This document shows positions 7,268-13,775 of a stretch of DNA of 13,775 bases, piece by piece. A program made the translations under genes and the position numbers. The notes beneath the pieces were generated by a model. The model made no database searches. It worked only from the letters and a program-made list of their open reading frames with translations, and was not told the DNA's origin. Numbering within the stretch: position 1 is the first letter of the stretch; each line of letters begins with the position of its first letter. Source of the DNA: a bacterium (GTDB lineage: Bacteria > UBA6262); the NCBI GenBank assembly GCA_028716025.1, contig JAQUQP010000040.1, forward strand, positions 1 through 13,775, given 5' to 3'.

Positions 7268-7301
7268 GTGGGAGTCTGCCAGAGGCAGACGATAATACCA
7301 C
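7268..7301 (+). promoter_or_regulatory. Ribosomal protein L1 mRNA binding site (autoregulatory hairpin)
   Basis: GTGG (7268-7271) pairs with CCAC (7298-7301), then an asymmetric internal loop (GA on the left, GATAATA on the right), then GTCTGCC (7274-7280) paired with GGCAGAC (7284-7290) around an AGA loop. The two helices and the GTGGGAG / ATACCAC signature match the L1-binding part of the 23S rRNA L1 stalk, the mimicry known for L1 operon leaders. The site abuts the AGGAGG of rplA (7303-7308), so bound L1 should block rplA translation. Confidence 0.85.
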
Positions 7302-7314
7302 CAGGAGGAAATAA

Positions 7315-8019
7315 ATGGGTCATGGTAAGAAATATGCTAATGTAGCCAAGCTGGTTGACCGTAATAAGGTTTACACTTTGAAAGAAGCGTGTGAATTGGT
7401 GAAGCAGACGGCTACGGCAAAGTTTGATGAGACTGTAGAACTTACTGTCTGTCTGGGGATCGATCCAAAACAGGCTGAACAATCTATCAGGGGAGCGGTA
7501 GTTATGCCCCATGGTACCGGTAAAAGCAAAAGAGTGCTAGTCGTGGCCAAAGGCGAAAAAATAAAGGAAGCCGAGGCAGCTAAGGCGGATTTTGTCGGAG
7601 CTGAAGATATGATCGAGAAGATTGCCGGAGGTTGGCTGGATTTTGACGTGATCGTGGCTACTCCGGATATCATGAAAGATTTGTCCAAGGTTGGCAAGGT
7701 TTTAGGCCCCAAAGGTTTGATGCCTAATCCCAAAATCGGTACAGTGACTTTTGAAGTGGGAAAAGCGGTTGGAGAAATTAAGAAGGGTAAAGTAGAATAC
7801 CGGGCTGACGCGTCAGCCGTGATCCATAGCATATTAGGTAAGGTCAGTTTTGCCGCGAACCAGCTGGAAGAAAATGCCAAAGCATTGATCGAAGCTGTCG
7901 TAAAAGCCAAACCAGCGACGGCTAAAGGTCATTATATTAAATCTATGTCCCTTTGCTCTACGATGGGCCCCGGGATCAAACTTGATTCCACCCAGGTGCT
8001 GAACTCATTAAGCAAATAG
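7315..8019 (+). CDS. rplA: 50S ribosomal protein L1
   Basis: A 234-residue protein of normal length. It forms the mobile L1 stalk that guides deacylated tRNA out of the E site and also represses its own mRNA. Seen: N-terminal [20 protein letters not shown], the domain II region [38 protein letters not shown] (the family signature, about residues 122-140), KIGTVT, and the C-terminal domain I return with SILGKVSF and [13 protein letters not shown]. An AGGAGG at 7303-7308 with 6-base spacing sets the ATG start, and the L1-binding hairpin stands immediately before it. It follows rplK in the usual order. Confidence 0.98.
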   Translation: MGHGKKYANVAKLVDRNKVYTLKEACELVKQTATAKFDETVELTVCLGIDPKQAEQSIRGAVVMPHGTGKSKRVLVVAKGEKIKEAEAAKADFVGAEDMIEKIAGGWLDFDVIVATPDIMKDLSKVGKVLGPKGLMPNPKIGTVTFEVGKAVGEIKKGKVEYRADASAVIHSILGKVSFAANQLEENAKALIEAVVKAKPATAKGHYIKSMSLCSTMGPGIKLDSTQVLNSLSK

Positions 8020-8023
8020 CACT

Positions 8024-8064
8024 AACAGCGAAATCCGTAACTTGAATCCGCGAAGCTGTTTTTG
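8024..8064 (+). terminator. Possible weak terminator after rplA
   Basis: AACAGC (8024-8029) can pair with GCTGTT (8055-8060), followed by TTTG. The loop is 25 bases, so the structure is weak. It lies between the rplA stop and the rplJ promoter, where a terminator would be expected. Confidence 0.3.
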
Positions 8065-8077
8065 TTAAAAAAAATAC

Positions 8078-8106
8078 TTGACAATATTTGCAACATCTGA
8101 TATTAT
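8078..8106 (+). promoter_or_regulatory. Sigma70-type promoter for rplJ-rplL(-rpoBC)
   Basis: Perfect -35 TTGACA (8078-8083), 17-base spacer and -10 TATTAT (8101-8106), with an A/T-rich tract at 8058-8076 upstream. Predicted start near 8113 gives a leader of about 145 bases before rplJ. The sequence from 8041 resembles that before the secE promoter, with one single-base gap. Confidence 0.88.
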
Positions 8107-8112
8107 GTATGT

Positions 8113-8235
8113 ATAGTCTAAGAAGCAAGGTATCCGCCTTGTAGTTTAGGGCGGATTAATTCTTTTGCTAAGAGCCTGCCGAGACAGAGAAGTCTACATG
8201 AAAAACTTCCATCGGTTCGGTGTGAAGTTTTTTCT
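8113..8235 (+). ncRNA. L10 (rplJ) leader RNA with attenuator hairpin
   Basis: The leader contains an upstream hairpin (ATCCGCC 8132-8138 with GGCGGAT 8150-8156), then AGAGCCTGCCGAGAC at 8171-8185, which resembles the conserved CCUGCCGAG core of L10 leaders bound by the L10-L12 complex. It ends in a terminator-like hairpin: AAAAACTTC (8201-8209) pairs with GAAGTTTTT (8224-8232) and a smaller inner stem lies between, followed by T-rich sequence to 8239. The GAGG site of rplJ begins at 8247. The likely role is feedback attenuation of rplJL. The motif match is from memory. Confidence 0.72.
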
Positions 8236-8258
8236 TTTTATAAAATGAGGATAAAAAC

Positions 8259-8792
8259 ATGCCAAAAACAAAACAAGTCAAAAAAGAAGTGATGGAAAAC
8301 CTGAAAGACAAGCTCCAGAAGGCCAGTGGGGTAATTGTCACTGAATATCAAGGTTTGAACGTAGGGGATCTCAATGATTTAAGAAGCAAATTGAGAAAAG
8401 TTTCCTGTGAATACCATATTATCCAAAATACGCTGTTGCATATTGCCAGCAAAGACACAGACTATATCGCGATCGATGACACCTTAAAGGGTCCGACCGC
8501 GGTTTGTTTTGTTTATGGGGATCCTGTTGGTCCGGCTAAGGTTATTATGGATTTCAAGAAGGATCATGAAAAGTTAAAAGTCAAAGCAGGATTAATCGAA
8601 AAAAAGGTGGTGAATGAGAAAGAGTTAAAATCGTTAGCCAGTCTGCCTAACCGGCAGGTGTTGTTATCTATGCTCGTATCCAGAATGCAGGCACCTATTG
8701 CTAATCTGGTTTACGTTTTGAACGGGCCACTGCAAAAACTGGCGACTGTGTTGGATGGAATCAGCAAAAATAAAGCGCAGACAAGCGCATAA
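8259..8792 (+). CDS. rplJ: 50S ribosomal protein L10
   Basis: A 177-residue protein that anchors L7/L12 dimers to 23S rRNA at the stalk base. The N-terminal RNA-binding domain includes VIVTEYQGLNVGDLNDLRSK at about 25-44, with the conserved V-x-x-Y-x-G-L, and KVSCEYHIIQNTLL. A middle LKGPTAVCFVYGDPVGPAKV segment follows. The C-terminal helix carries LPNRQVLLSMLVSRMQAPIA, then the L12-docking tail. Length is normal to slightly long. A GAGG at 8247-8250 sets the ATG. It is preceded by an L10-type leader and followed after 18 bases by rplL, as in almost all bacteria. Confidence 0.98.
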   Translation: MPKTKQVKKEVMENLKDKLQKASGVIVTEYQGLNVGDLNDLRSKLRKVSCEYHIIQNTLLHIASKDTDYIAIDDTLKGPTAVCFVYGDPVGPAKVIMDFKKDHEKLKVKAGLIEKKVVNEKELKSLASLPNRQVLLSMLVSRMQAPIANLVYVLNGPLQKLATVLDGISKNKAQTSA

Positions 8793-8810
8793 CATAAGGA
8801 GGTGCAGTAC

Positions 8811-9188
8811 ATGACTGCAATAACCAAAGATCAAATGATTGAGTCCATTGAGAAAATGAGTGTGTTGGAATTAAGCGAGCTGGTCAAGGCTCTGGAAGAG
8901 AAGTTTGGCGTAAGCGCTGCCCCAGTCGCAGTTGCCGCTGTCGGTGTTCCGGGAGCTGCTGCCGCTGCTGAAGAAAAAACTGACTTTACCGTGATGCTGA
9001 CCGGATTTGGCGCCAACAAGATCGGCGTCATCAAAGTGGTCAGAGAACTGACTGCTCTGGGCTTGAAAGAAGCCAAAGACCTGGTAGAGGGTGTCCCTAA
9101 GCCAGTTAAAGAAGGCTTGACTAAAGAGCAGGCTAATGAAATGAAGAAAAAATTGGAAGAAGCCGGCGCTACCGCTGAGCTTAAATAA
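8811..9188 (+). CDS. rplL: 50S ribosomal protein L7/L12
   Basis: A 125-residue acidic protein present as dimers on the stalk, where it recruits translational GTPases. The N-terminal dimerisation domain (about 1-35) contains [19 protein letters not shown]. An Ala/Val/Gly-rich hinge (about 36-55) and the C-terminal domain (about 57-125) with [20 protein letters not shown] and [20 protein letters not shown] follow. I chose the ATG at 8811: the AAGGAGG at 8796-8802 is spaced 8 bases from it, whereas the in-frame GTG at 8802 lies inside that ribosome binding site. The next spacer holds alternative hairpins before rpoB. Confidence 0.98.
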   Translation: MTAITKDQMIESIEKMSVLELSELVKALEEKFGVSAAPVAVAAVGVPGAAAAAEEKTDFTVMLTGFGANKIGVIKVVRELTALGLKEAKDLVEGVPKPVKEGLTKEQANEMKKKLEEAGATAELK

Positions 9189-9193
9189 GCTAA

Positions 9194-9239
9194 TTTTTAC
9201 CTCAATGTGTTACGTAGTTAGCTAATATATAGGTAAAAA
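9194..9239 (+). promoter_or_regulatory. Possible antiterminator-type stem before rpoB
   Basis: TTTTTACCT (9194-9202) is perfectly complementary to AGGTAAAAA (9231-9239), enclosing a 28-base loop. It shares AAAAA (9235-9239) with the downstream terminator-like hairpin, so only one of the two can form. This is a prediction from pairing only. Confidence 0.45.
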
Positions 9240-9282
9240 GTTTCTCTCTCTACTCGTTTCAAAGCAGAGAGTTAAACTTTTT
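9235..9282 (+). terminator. Attenuator/terminator-like hairpin between rplL and rpoB
   Basis: AAAAAGTTT (9235-9243) pairs with AAACTTTTT (9274-9282), and CTCTCT (9244-9249) with AGAGAG (9266-9271), leaving a two-base bulge. The stem is about 15 bp with a 16-base loop and a U-rich 3' arm. Such a structure in the rplL-rpoB spacer is classically a partial terminator that lowers polymerase output relative to L12, or an RNase III processing site. Confidence 0.7.
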
Positions 9283-9321
9283 ATAATAAACATGTTTTTT
9301 TAATGAAAGTATGAGGTTCAG

Positions 9322-12300
9322 ATGAGCAAAAAGAAGTTGAATTTTGCCCGCATTCCCTCAATAATGGATCTTCCAGATCTACTAGAAATACAAAAGAGAT
9401 CTTATGCTGAGTTCTTGCAGCAGAATGTAGCCCCTGAAAAAAGAAAATATACCGGGCTGCAAGCCGCCTTCAAAGACATTTTCCCGATCGCTAACTCGAC
9501 GGGAACTTTGTCGTTAGAATACGTTAATTATATCTTGGATTGCCCGATCTATAATGAAGACGAGTGCATCGAAAAAGATATGACCTATGCTTCGCCGCTC
9601 AAGGCCAAGATTCGTCTGGTCATCAAAGATGCCGAAGCAAAAAATAAAGTCAAAGAAGTGACCGAGCAGGAGATTTTCATCTGTGAACTGCCTTTGATGA
9701 CTACTACTGGTTCTTTTATTATCAACGGCGCGCAGCGGGTCGTAGTAAGCCAACTGCACCGTTCACCCGGTGTGATCTTTGAAGAAGATGAGAATAATGC
9801 GATCTCTTCTTACGGTAAAAAACTATATACAGCCCGTATTATCCCTTATCGTGGGGCCTGGGTTGAATTTGAGTTTGATATCAATAACGCCCTGTTTGTG
9901 CGGATCAACAAAAAACGCAAATTCCCGGTTACTACCTTCTTGCGGGTTCTGGGATATGAAACCGATGAAAAGATCCTTAACCTGTTCTATGAACATGAAG
10001 AGATCAAGGTGAGAGAGTCCCAGGAAAGTCAGGACCGATTGGTTGGCAGTTATCTGGCCAGTGATGTGGTCAATCCCAAGACCGGAGAGATACTGCTCGA
10101 TGCAGCGAAAGAGATCACCAAAGAGCTTTATGATGTATTAATGAAAGAGAAAGTAGATAAGGTTAAGATCGTAAAGATCGATTCACAGATTAATAATGTC
10201 ACCATTCTTAATACTATCAAGAAGGACCCCATCAAGTCTAACCGCGATGTAGCCATGGAAATTTTCAAAAAACTGCGTCCGTTTGATTTCCTCGGGACCG
10301 AGATGGCCCAGAATTACCTACAGGAGTTATTATTTACCAATCCTAAAAAGTATGATCTGGGTAAAGTAGGCCGCTATAAACTAAACAAAAAATTGCATCT
10401 GGATATAGCGGATACCAAACGCACCCTGACCGTGCAGGATATTATCGAAACGATCAAATATGTCATTGATCTGAATAATGGTATTTCCGAGCTGAAAGAC
10501 AGTCACGATAAGATAGTTGCCCGCAGGATCATCGATGATATAGACCATTTGGGCAACAGACGTATCCGTTCAGTAGGAGAACTTCTGGAAAACCAGATCA
10601 GGATCGGTCTTTCACATATGGAACGGCTGGTCCGGGAAAAAATGAATATCAAGGACCTGGAAAATATTACACCGCGCGACCTGATCAATACGTCACCCAT
10701 TGTGGCTGTGATCAGGAAATTTTATGGTTCTAGCCAGTTGTCCCAGTTCATGGACCAGACCAATCCTCTGGCAGAATTGACCCATAAGCGCAGACTAAGC
10801 GCTCTCGGACCTGGCGGCTTGAACAGGAAACGCGCCGGATTTGAAGTGCGTGACGTGCACCCGACTCATTACGGTCGGATTTGCCCAATTGAAACTCCGG
10901 AAGGACCGAACATCGGTTTGATCACTTCGCTTTCCACCTATGCCAAGGTGAATGAATACGGGTTTTTAGAAACGCCGTACCGTAAAGTGAAAGACGGTAA
11001 AGCGACTACGGATATAGAATATTTTACCGCTGATGATGAAGATGAAGTAGTAGTGGCGCAGGCCAATACTTTAATGGAAGAAAAGACCGGAAAAATACTG
11101 GATGCGCAAGTGTTGACCAGGCTCCGTGATTTCTTCCCTTTACTACCGCCCAGCGAGATCGCTTATATGGACGTTTCGCCTAAGCAATTGGTCAGTATTG
11201 CCGCGGCGCTGATCCCATTCCTGGAGCATGATGACGCGAACCGCGCTTTGATGGGTTCCAACATGCAACGGCAAGCTGTTCCGCTTTTGTTCCCGGAAAG
11301 GCCCCTGGTGGGCACCGGTATGGAGCAAAAAATAGCTGTGGATAGCGGCGCAGTGATTTTAGCCAGACGGGATGGCATTGTCCGTTTTGCCGATAGTGAA
11401 AAAATAATTGTTTGGGATGAGAACAGCGGAAAAAGCAGGAACAATGAAGCCAATGGCGATATCGATATATATTATTTGAAAAAATTTATCCGCACCAACC
11501 AGGACACTTGTGTTAACCAGCGGCCGATAGTGCAGGCCGGTGACCGGGTCAGCAAAGGAACGATCATTGCTGATGGCGCCGCCACTGATGGCGGGGACCT
11601 GGCTCTGGGACGTAATCTGCTGGTAGGATTTATGACCTGGGAAGGTTATAATTTTGAAGACGCTATCCTGATCAATGAACGGTTGCTCAAGGAAGATGTC
11701 TTTACCAGTGTGCATATAACTGAATTTGAGATCGAAGCCCGTGACCTGAAATTGCGCGCCGAAGAAATTACCAGGGATATCCCGAACGTGGGAGAAGATA
11801 CCCTGCGTAACCTGGATGAACGGGGGATTATCCGTATTGGTGCTGAAGTCAGGCCCGGAGATATTCTGGTAGGTAAAGTTACTCCCAAGGGAGAAACCCA
11901 GGTAACTCCGGAGGAAAGATTGCTGCGGGTGATATTCGGTGAAAAAGCAGAAGAAGTTCGCGATGCCAGCTTGTATGTGCCGCCTGGAGTAGATGGCAAG
12001 GTCATCGGCGTGAAAGTGTTTTCCCGCAAGGAAAAAGGCCGGACCAAAGCTACTGAAAAGAAAGAAATAGAACGCATCAACAAGGAATTCCAGGCTGCTG
12101 TCTCCAAGATCAAGAGTGATGCCAAAAAAGAACAGGAGAGGGTGAAGAATGAACTGGCCGCAGCTTTAAAAGGACAGTCCAAAGGCGCCTCCAAGCTGAA
12201 AGCCGAAGCCAAAGAAAAGAACGAATTCTTTGACCGCATGACCCTGATCATGATCGAACAGGCGCGGCGCGAAAAAAATATGGCCATCGACCGGTATAAA

Positions 12301-13056
12301 AAAGGCGATGAATTATCAGTAGAAGTCAATAAACTGGTCAAAGTTTATATCGCCTCCAAGAGAAGGATCTCGGTAGGTGATAAAGTAGCCGGCCGGCATG
12401 GTAATAAAGGCGTTATTTCTAAAGTGTTACCGCAAGAAGATATGCCTTACTTGGCTGACGGGACGCCGCTGGATATTATTTTGAATCCCCTGAGCGTACC
12501 TTCACGTATGAATATCGGCCAGATCCTGGAAGCGGAGCTTGGCTGGGGTGCCAGCAAGCTTGATTGCGTAGCCGTAACCCCAGTATTTGACGGTGCTAAA
12601 GAAGGAGAGATCCAGGATATGCTGGAAAAAGCCGGTTTGCCGCGAGATTCCAGAGTGACACTTTATGATGGCCGGACCGGGGAAACTTTCCATGAAAAAG
12701 TAACTGTAGGACAAGTATATATATTGAAACTAGCGCATTTAGTTGATGATAAGATGCATGCCCGCTCGATCGGGCCGTACGCTCTTATCACTCGTCAGCC
12801 TCTTGGCGGCAAGGCCCAATTCGGCGGACAACGTTTCGGTGAAATGGAAGTCTGGGCCATCGAGGGTTACGGTGCAGCGTACACTCTGCAGGAATTCCTG
12901 ACCGTGAAAAGCGATGATATCAGTGGCCGTACCAGAATGTACGAGGCGATTATTAAAGGCGAAACACCACCTCCGCCGGGTACTCCGGAATCATTCAAGG
13001 TCCTGATCAAGGAATTACAAGGATTAGGCCTGAATGTCGAATTGCTGAAGAAATAA
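9322..13056 (+). CDS. rpoB: DNA-directed RNA polymerase subunit beta
   Basis: A 1244-residue beta subunit, complete and within the usual range. Seen: N-terminal [15 protein letters not shown]; the [16 protein letters not shown] segment; [21 protein letters not shown]; the rifampicin-pocket cluster at about 469-500 ([20 protein letters not shown], then [12 protein letters not shown]); [32 protein letters not shown] at 1019-1030 with the active-site lysines 1021 and 1029; and the C-terminal [20 protein letters not shown]. Residues equivalent to E. coli D516, H526 and S531 are D478, H488 and S493, so the pocket looks wild type. Oddities: the lobe motif usually RPGEPPT reads RPFDFLGTE at about 319-327; a Lys/Glu-rich, probably coiled segment spans about 907-968; [10 protein letters not shown] has Ser for the usual Gly. 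A GAGG at 9313-9316 supports the ATG. rpoC follows after 40 bases. Confidence 0.99.
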   Translation: MSKKKLNFARIPSIMDLPDLLEIQKRSYAEFLQQNVAPEKRKYTGLQAAFKDIFPIANSTGTLSLEYVNYILDCPIYNEDECIEKDMTYASPLKAKIRLVIKDAEAKNKVKEVTEQEIFICELPLMTTTGSFIINGAQRVVVSQLHRSPGVIFEEDENNAISSYGKKLYTARIIPYRGAWVEFEFDINNALFVRINKKRKFPVTTFLRVLGYETDEKILNLFYEHEEIKVRESQESQDRLVGSYLASDVVNPKTGEILLDAAKEITKELYDVLMKEKVDKVKIVKIDSQINNVTILNTIKKDPIKSNRDVAMEIFKKLRPFDFLGTEMAQNYLQELLFTNPKKYDLGKVGRYKLNKKLHLDIADTKRTLTVQDIIETIKYVIDLNNGISELKDSHDKIVARRIIDDIDHLGNRRIRSVGELLENQIRIGLSHMERLVREKMNIKDLENITPRDLINTSPIVAVIRKFYGSSQLSQFMDQTNPLAELTHKRRLSALGPGGLNRKRAGFEVRDVHPTHYGRICPIETPEGPNIGLITSLSTYAKVNEYGFLETPYRKVKDGKATTDIEYFTADDEDEVVVAQANTLMEEKTGKILDAQVLTRLRDFFPLLPPSEIAYMDVSPKQLVSIAAALIPFLEHDDANRALMGSNMQRQAVPLLFPERPLVGTGMEQKIAVDSGAVILARRDGIVRFADSEKIIVWDENSGKSRNNEANGDIDIYYLKKFIRTNQDTCVNQRPIVQAGDRVSKGTIIADGAATDGGDLALGRNLLVGFMTWEGYNFEDAILINERLLKEDVFTSVHITEFEIEARDLKLRAEEITRDIPNVGEDTLRNLDERGIIRIGAEVRPGDILVGKVTPKGETQVTPEERLLRVIFGEKAEEVRDASLYVPPGVDGKVIGVKVFSRKEKGRTKATEKKEIERINKEFQAAVSKIKSDAKKEQERVKNELAAALKGQSKGASKLKAEAKEKNEFFDRMTLIMIEQARREKNMAIDRYKKGDELSVEVNKLVKVYIASKRRISVGDKVAGRHGNKGVISKVLPQEDMPYLADGTPLDIILNPLSVPSRMNIGQILEAELGWGASKLDCVAVTPVFDGAKEGEIQDMLEKAGLPRDSRVTLYDGRTGETFHEKVTVGQVYILKLAHLVDDKMHARSIGPYALITRQPLGGKAQFGGQRFGEMEVWAIEGYGAAYTLQEFLTVKSDDISGRTRMYEAIIKGETPPPPGTPESFKVLIKELQGLGLNVELLKK

Positions 13057-13096
13057 TTTACTGAACAGTTGCTGAAGATAAAGGAGGACAACGTCC

Positions 13097-13775
13097 TTGT
13101 CCAAGAAAGATAAAGAACCGAAAGTAAAAAAAGTATCTCTGAAGCAGTCTAAAGACAAAGGCATGCTGTTAAATTATGATAATTTTGACGCCATGAAGGT
13201 CAGCTTGGCTTCTCCCGATCAGATCAGAACGTGGAGCTATGGGGAAGTGAAAAAAGCCGAGACCATCAATTACCGCACCTTCAAACCTGAGCGTGACGGC
13301 CTGTTCTGCGAGAAGATCTTTGGACCGGTTCGTGACTGGGAATGTTCCTGCGGCAAATATAAATGGGTCAAACACAAAGGTGTTATTTGTGACCGTTGTG
13401 GTGTGGAAGTGACTGAATCAAAGGTCCGGCGTGACCATATGGGCCATATCGAACTGTCAGTGCCGGTGGCACATATCTGGTTCTCCAGAAGGCTGCCCAG
13501 TCGTATGGGCTTGCTCTTGAACATGAGAGTAGGGGAACTCGAACAAGTAGTCTATTACGTCAGTTACGTGGTCATAGACCCGGGCAATACCCCGCTGCGT
13601 AAAAAACAATTATTAAGTGAAGAAGATTACCAGAAATATCGCCAGGAATATAAAGGCGCGTTCAAAGCTGGCATTGGAGCCAGCGCGGTCAAGGAATTAT
13701 TGAAAGACGTCAATATGGCCAAGACTGCCGTGGAACTGCGGGAAAAGATCAAGAGCGAACAGCCTGGTCCCAATA
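13097..13775 (+). CDS. rpoC: DNA-directed RNA polymerase subunit beta' (5' part)
   Basis: The first 226 codons of beta', cut by the window end. The start is a TTG at 13097, 9 bases after a strong AAGGAGG (13081-13087); the next in-frame ATG (13163) would remove 22 residues and has no good ribosome binding site. Seen: a Lys-rich N-terminal extension (about 2-22), [20 protein letters not shown], the [18 protein letters not shown] motif, and the zinc-binding N-terminal site with Cys83, Cys85, Cys98 and Cys101 (CSC ... CDRC). [15 protein letters not shown] and [11 protein letters not shown] follow. It is co-transcribed with rpoB, as in nearly all bacteria. The catalytic NADFDGD loop lies beyond the window. 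Confidence 0.98.
   Translation, partial: MSKKDKEPKVKKVSLKQSKDKGMLLNYDNFDAMKVSLASPDQIRTWSYGEVKKAETINYRTFKPERDGLFCEKIFGPVRDWECSCGKYKWVKHKGVICDRCGVEVTESKVRRDHMGHIELSVPVAHIWFSRRLPSRMGLLLNMRVGELEQVVYYVSYVVIDPGNTPLRKKQLLSEEDYQKYRQEYKGAFKAGIGASAVKELLKDVNMAKTAVELREKIKSEQPGPN

Noticed and set aside
7371..7910. 179-codon open frame on the minus strand inside rplA
   Set aside because: Antisense to conserved L1 sequence, with no ribosome binding site context and no recognisable domain; a shadow frame.
8802..8810. GTG start for rplL giving three extra residues
   Set aside because: The GTG lies inside the AAGGAGG(TG) ribosome binding site; the ATG at 8811 has correct spacing and gives the normal L12 N-terminus.
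11646..12341. 231-codon open frame on the minus strand inside rpoB
   Set aside because: Ser/Arg-rich low-quality translation antisense to highly conserved rpoB codons; a codon-bias shadow with no recognisable domain.
1..13775. tRNA or rRNA genes, especially tRNA-Trp near secE
   Set aside because: No cloverleaf or conserved rRNA segment was found; the only rRNA-like element is the short L1-site mimic at 7268-7301.

Overview
This window is a conserved information-processing locus from a bacterium with an outer membrane, joined to an upstream stretch of envelope genes. A lipoprotein, a signal-peptide-bearing beta-barrel candidate and WecA/WecB glycan genes suggest a diderm cell. The ribosomal and RNA polymerase proteins are clearly bacterial but do not resemble a well-known cultured group closely. 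AT-rich intergenic repeats of the kind I associate with genomes of uncultured candidate phyla (Omnitrophota-, Elusimicrobiota- or Margulisbacteria-like lineages) are present. The phylum is a low-confidence inference; no rRNA or tRNA gene is present to fix it.

Layout, all genes on the + strand. (1) 1-4482: a tight cluster of a wecA/tagO-type GlcNAc-1-P transferase (3' part), wecB, a DipZ-like lipoprotein with a thioredoxin fold that lacks its CxxC, and a fused two-domain ECF-type ABC ATPase. (2) 4483-5011: a small DUF3467 gene between two copies of a degenerate AT-rich repeat. (3) 5012-5806: a putative outer-membrane beta-barrel protein. (4) 5807-6705: a strong sigma70-type promoter, secE, nusG and an intrinsic terminator-like hairpin. 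(5) 6737-8060: rplK and rplA, with a compact RNA hairpin just before rplA that mimics the 23S rRNA L1 site. (6) 8041-9188: a second strong promoter whose upstream sequence closely resembles the first, an L10-type leader ending in an attenuator hairpin, then rplJ and rplL. (7) 9189-13775: two mutually exclusive hairpins, rpoB, and the 5' part of rpoC, which starts at a TTG.

Functionally, the right two thirds supply the SecE translocon subunit, the NusG elongation factor, the L11-L1 stalk and L10-L12 stalk proteins, and the RNA polymerase beta and beta' subunits. The spacers are rich in control elements: L1 feedback, L10 feedback, and attenuation before rpoB. This would let ribosomal protein and polymerase output be set separately. 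The left third concerns the cell surface: lipid-linked GlcNAc initiation, ManNAc supply, an exported thioredoxin-fold lipoprotein, a micronutrient-uptake ATPase and a candidate porin-like barrel.

No complete new system is evident. The most unusual items are the redox-dead DipZ-like lipoprotein, the repeat pair around the DUF3467 gene, the L1 site placed inside the rplK-rplA spacer, and the switch-like hairpin pair between rplL and rpoB.
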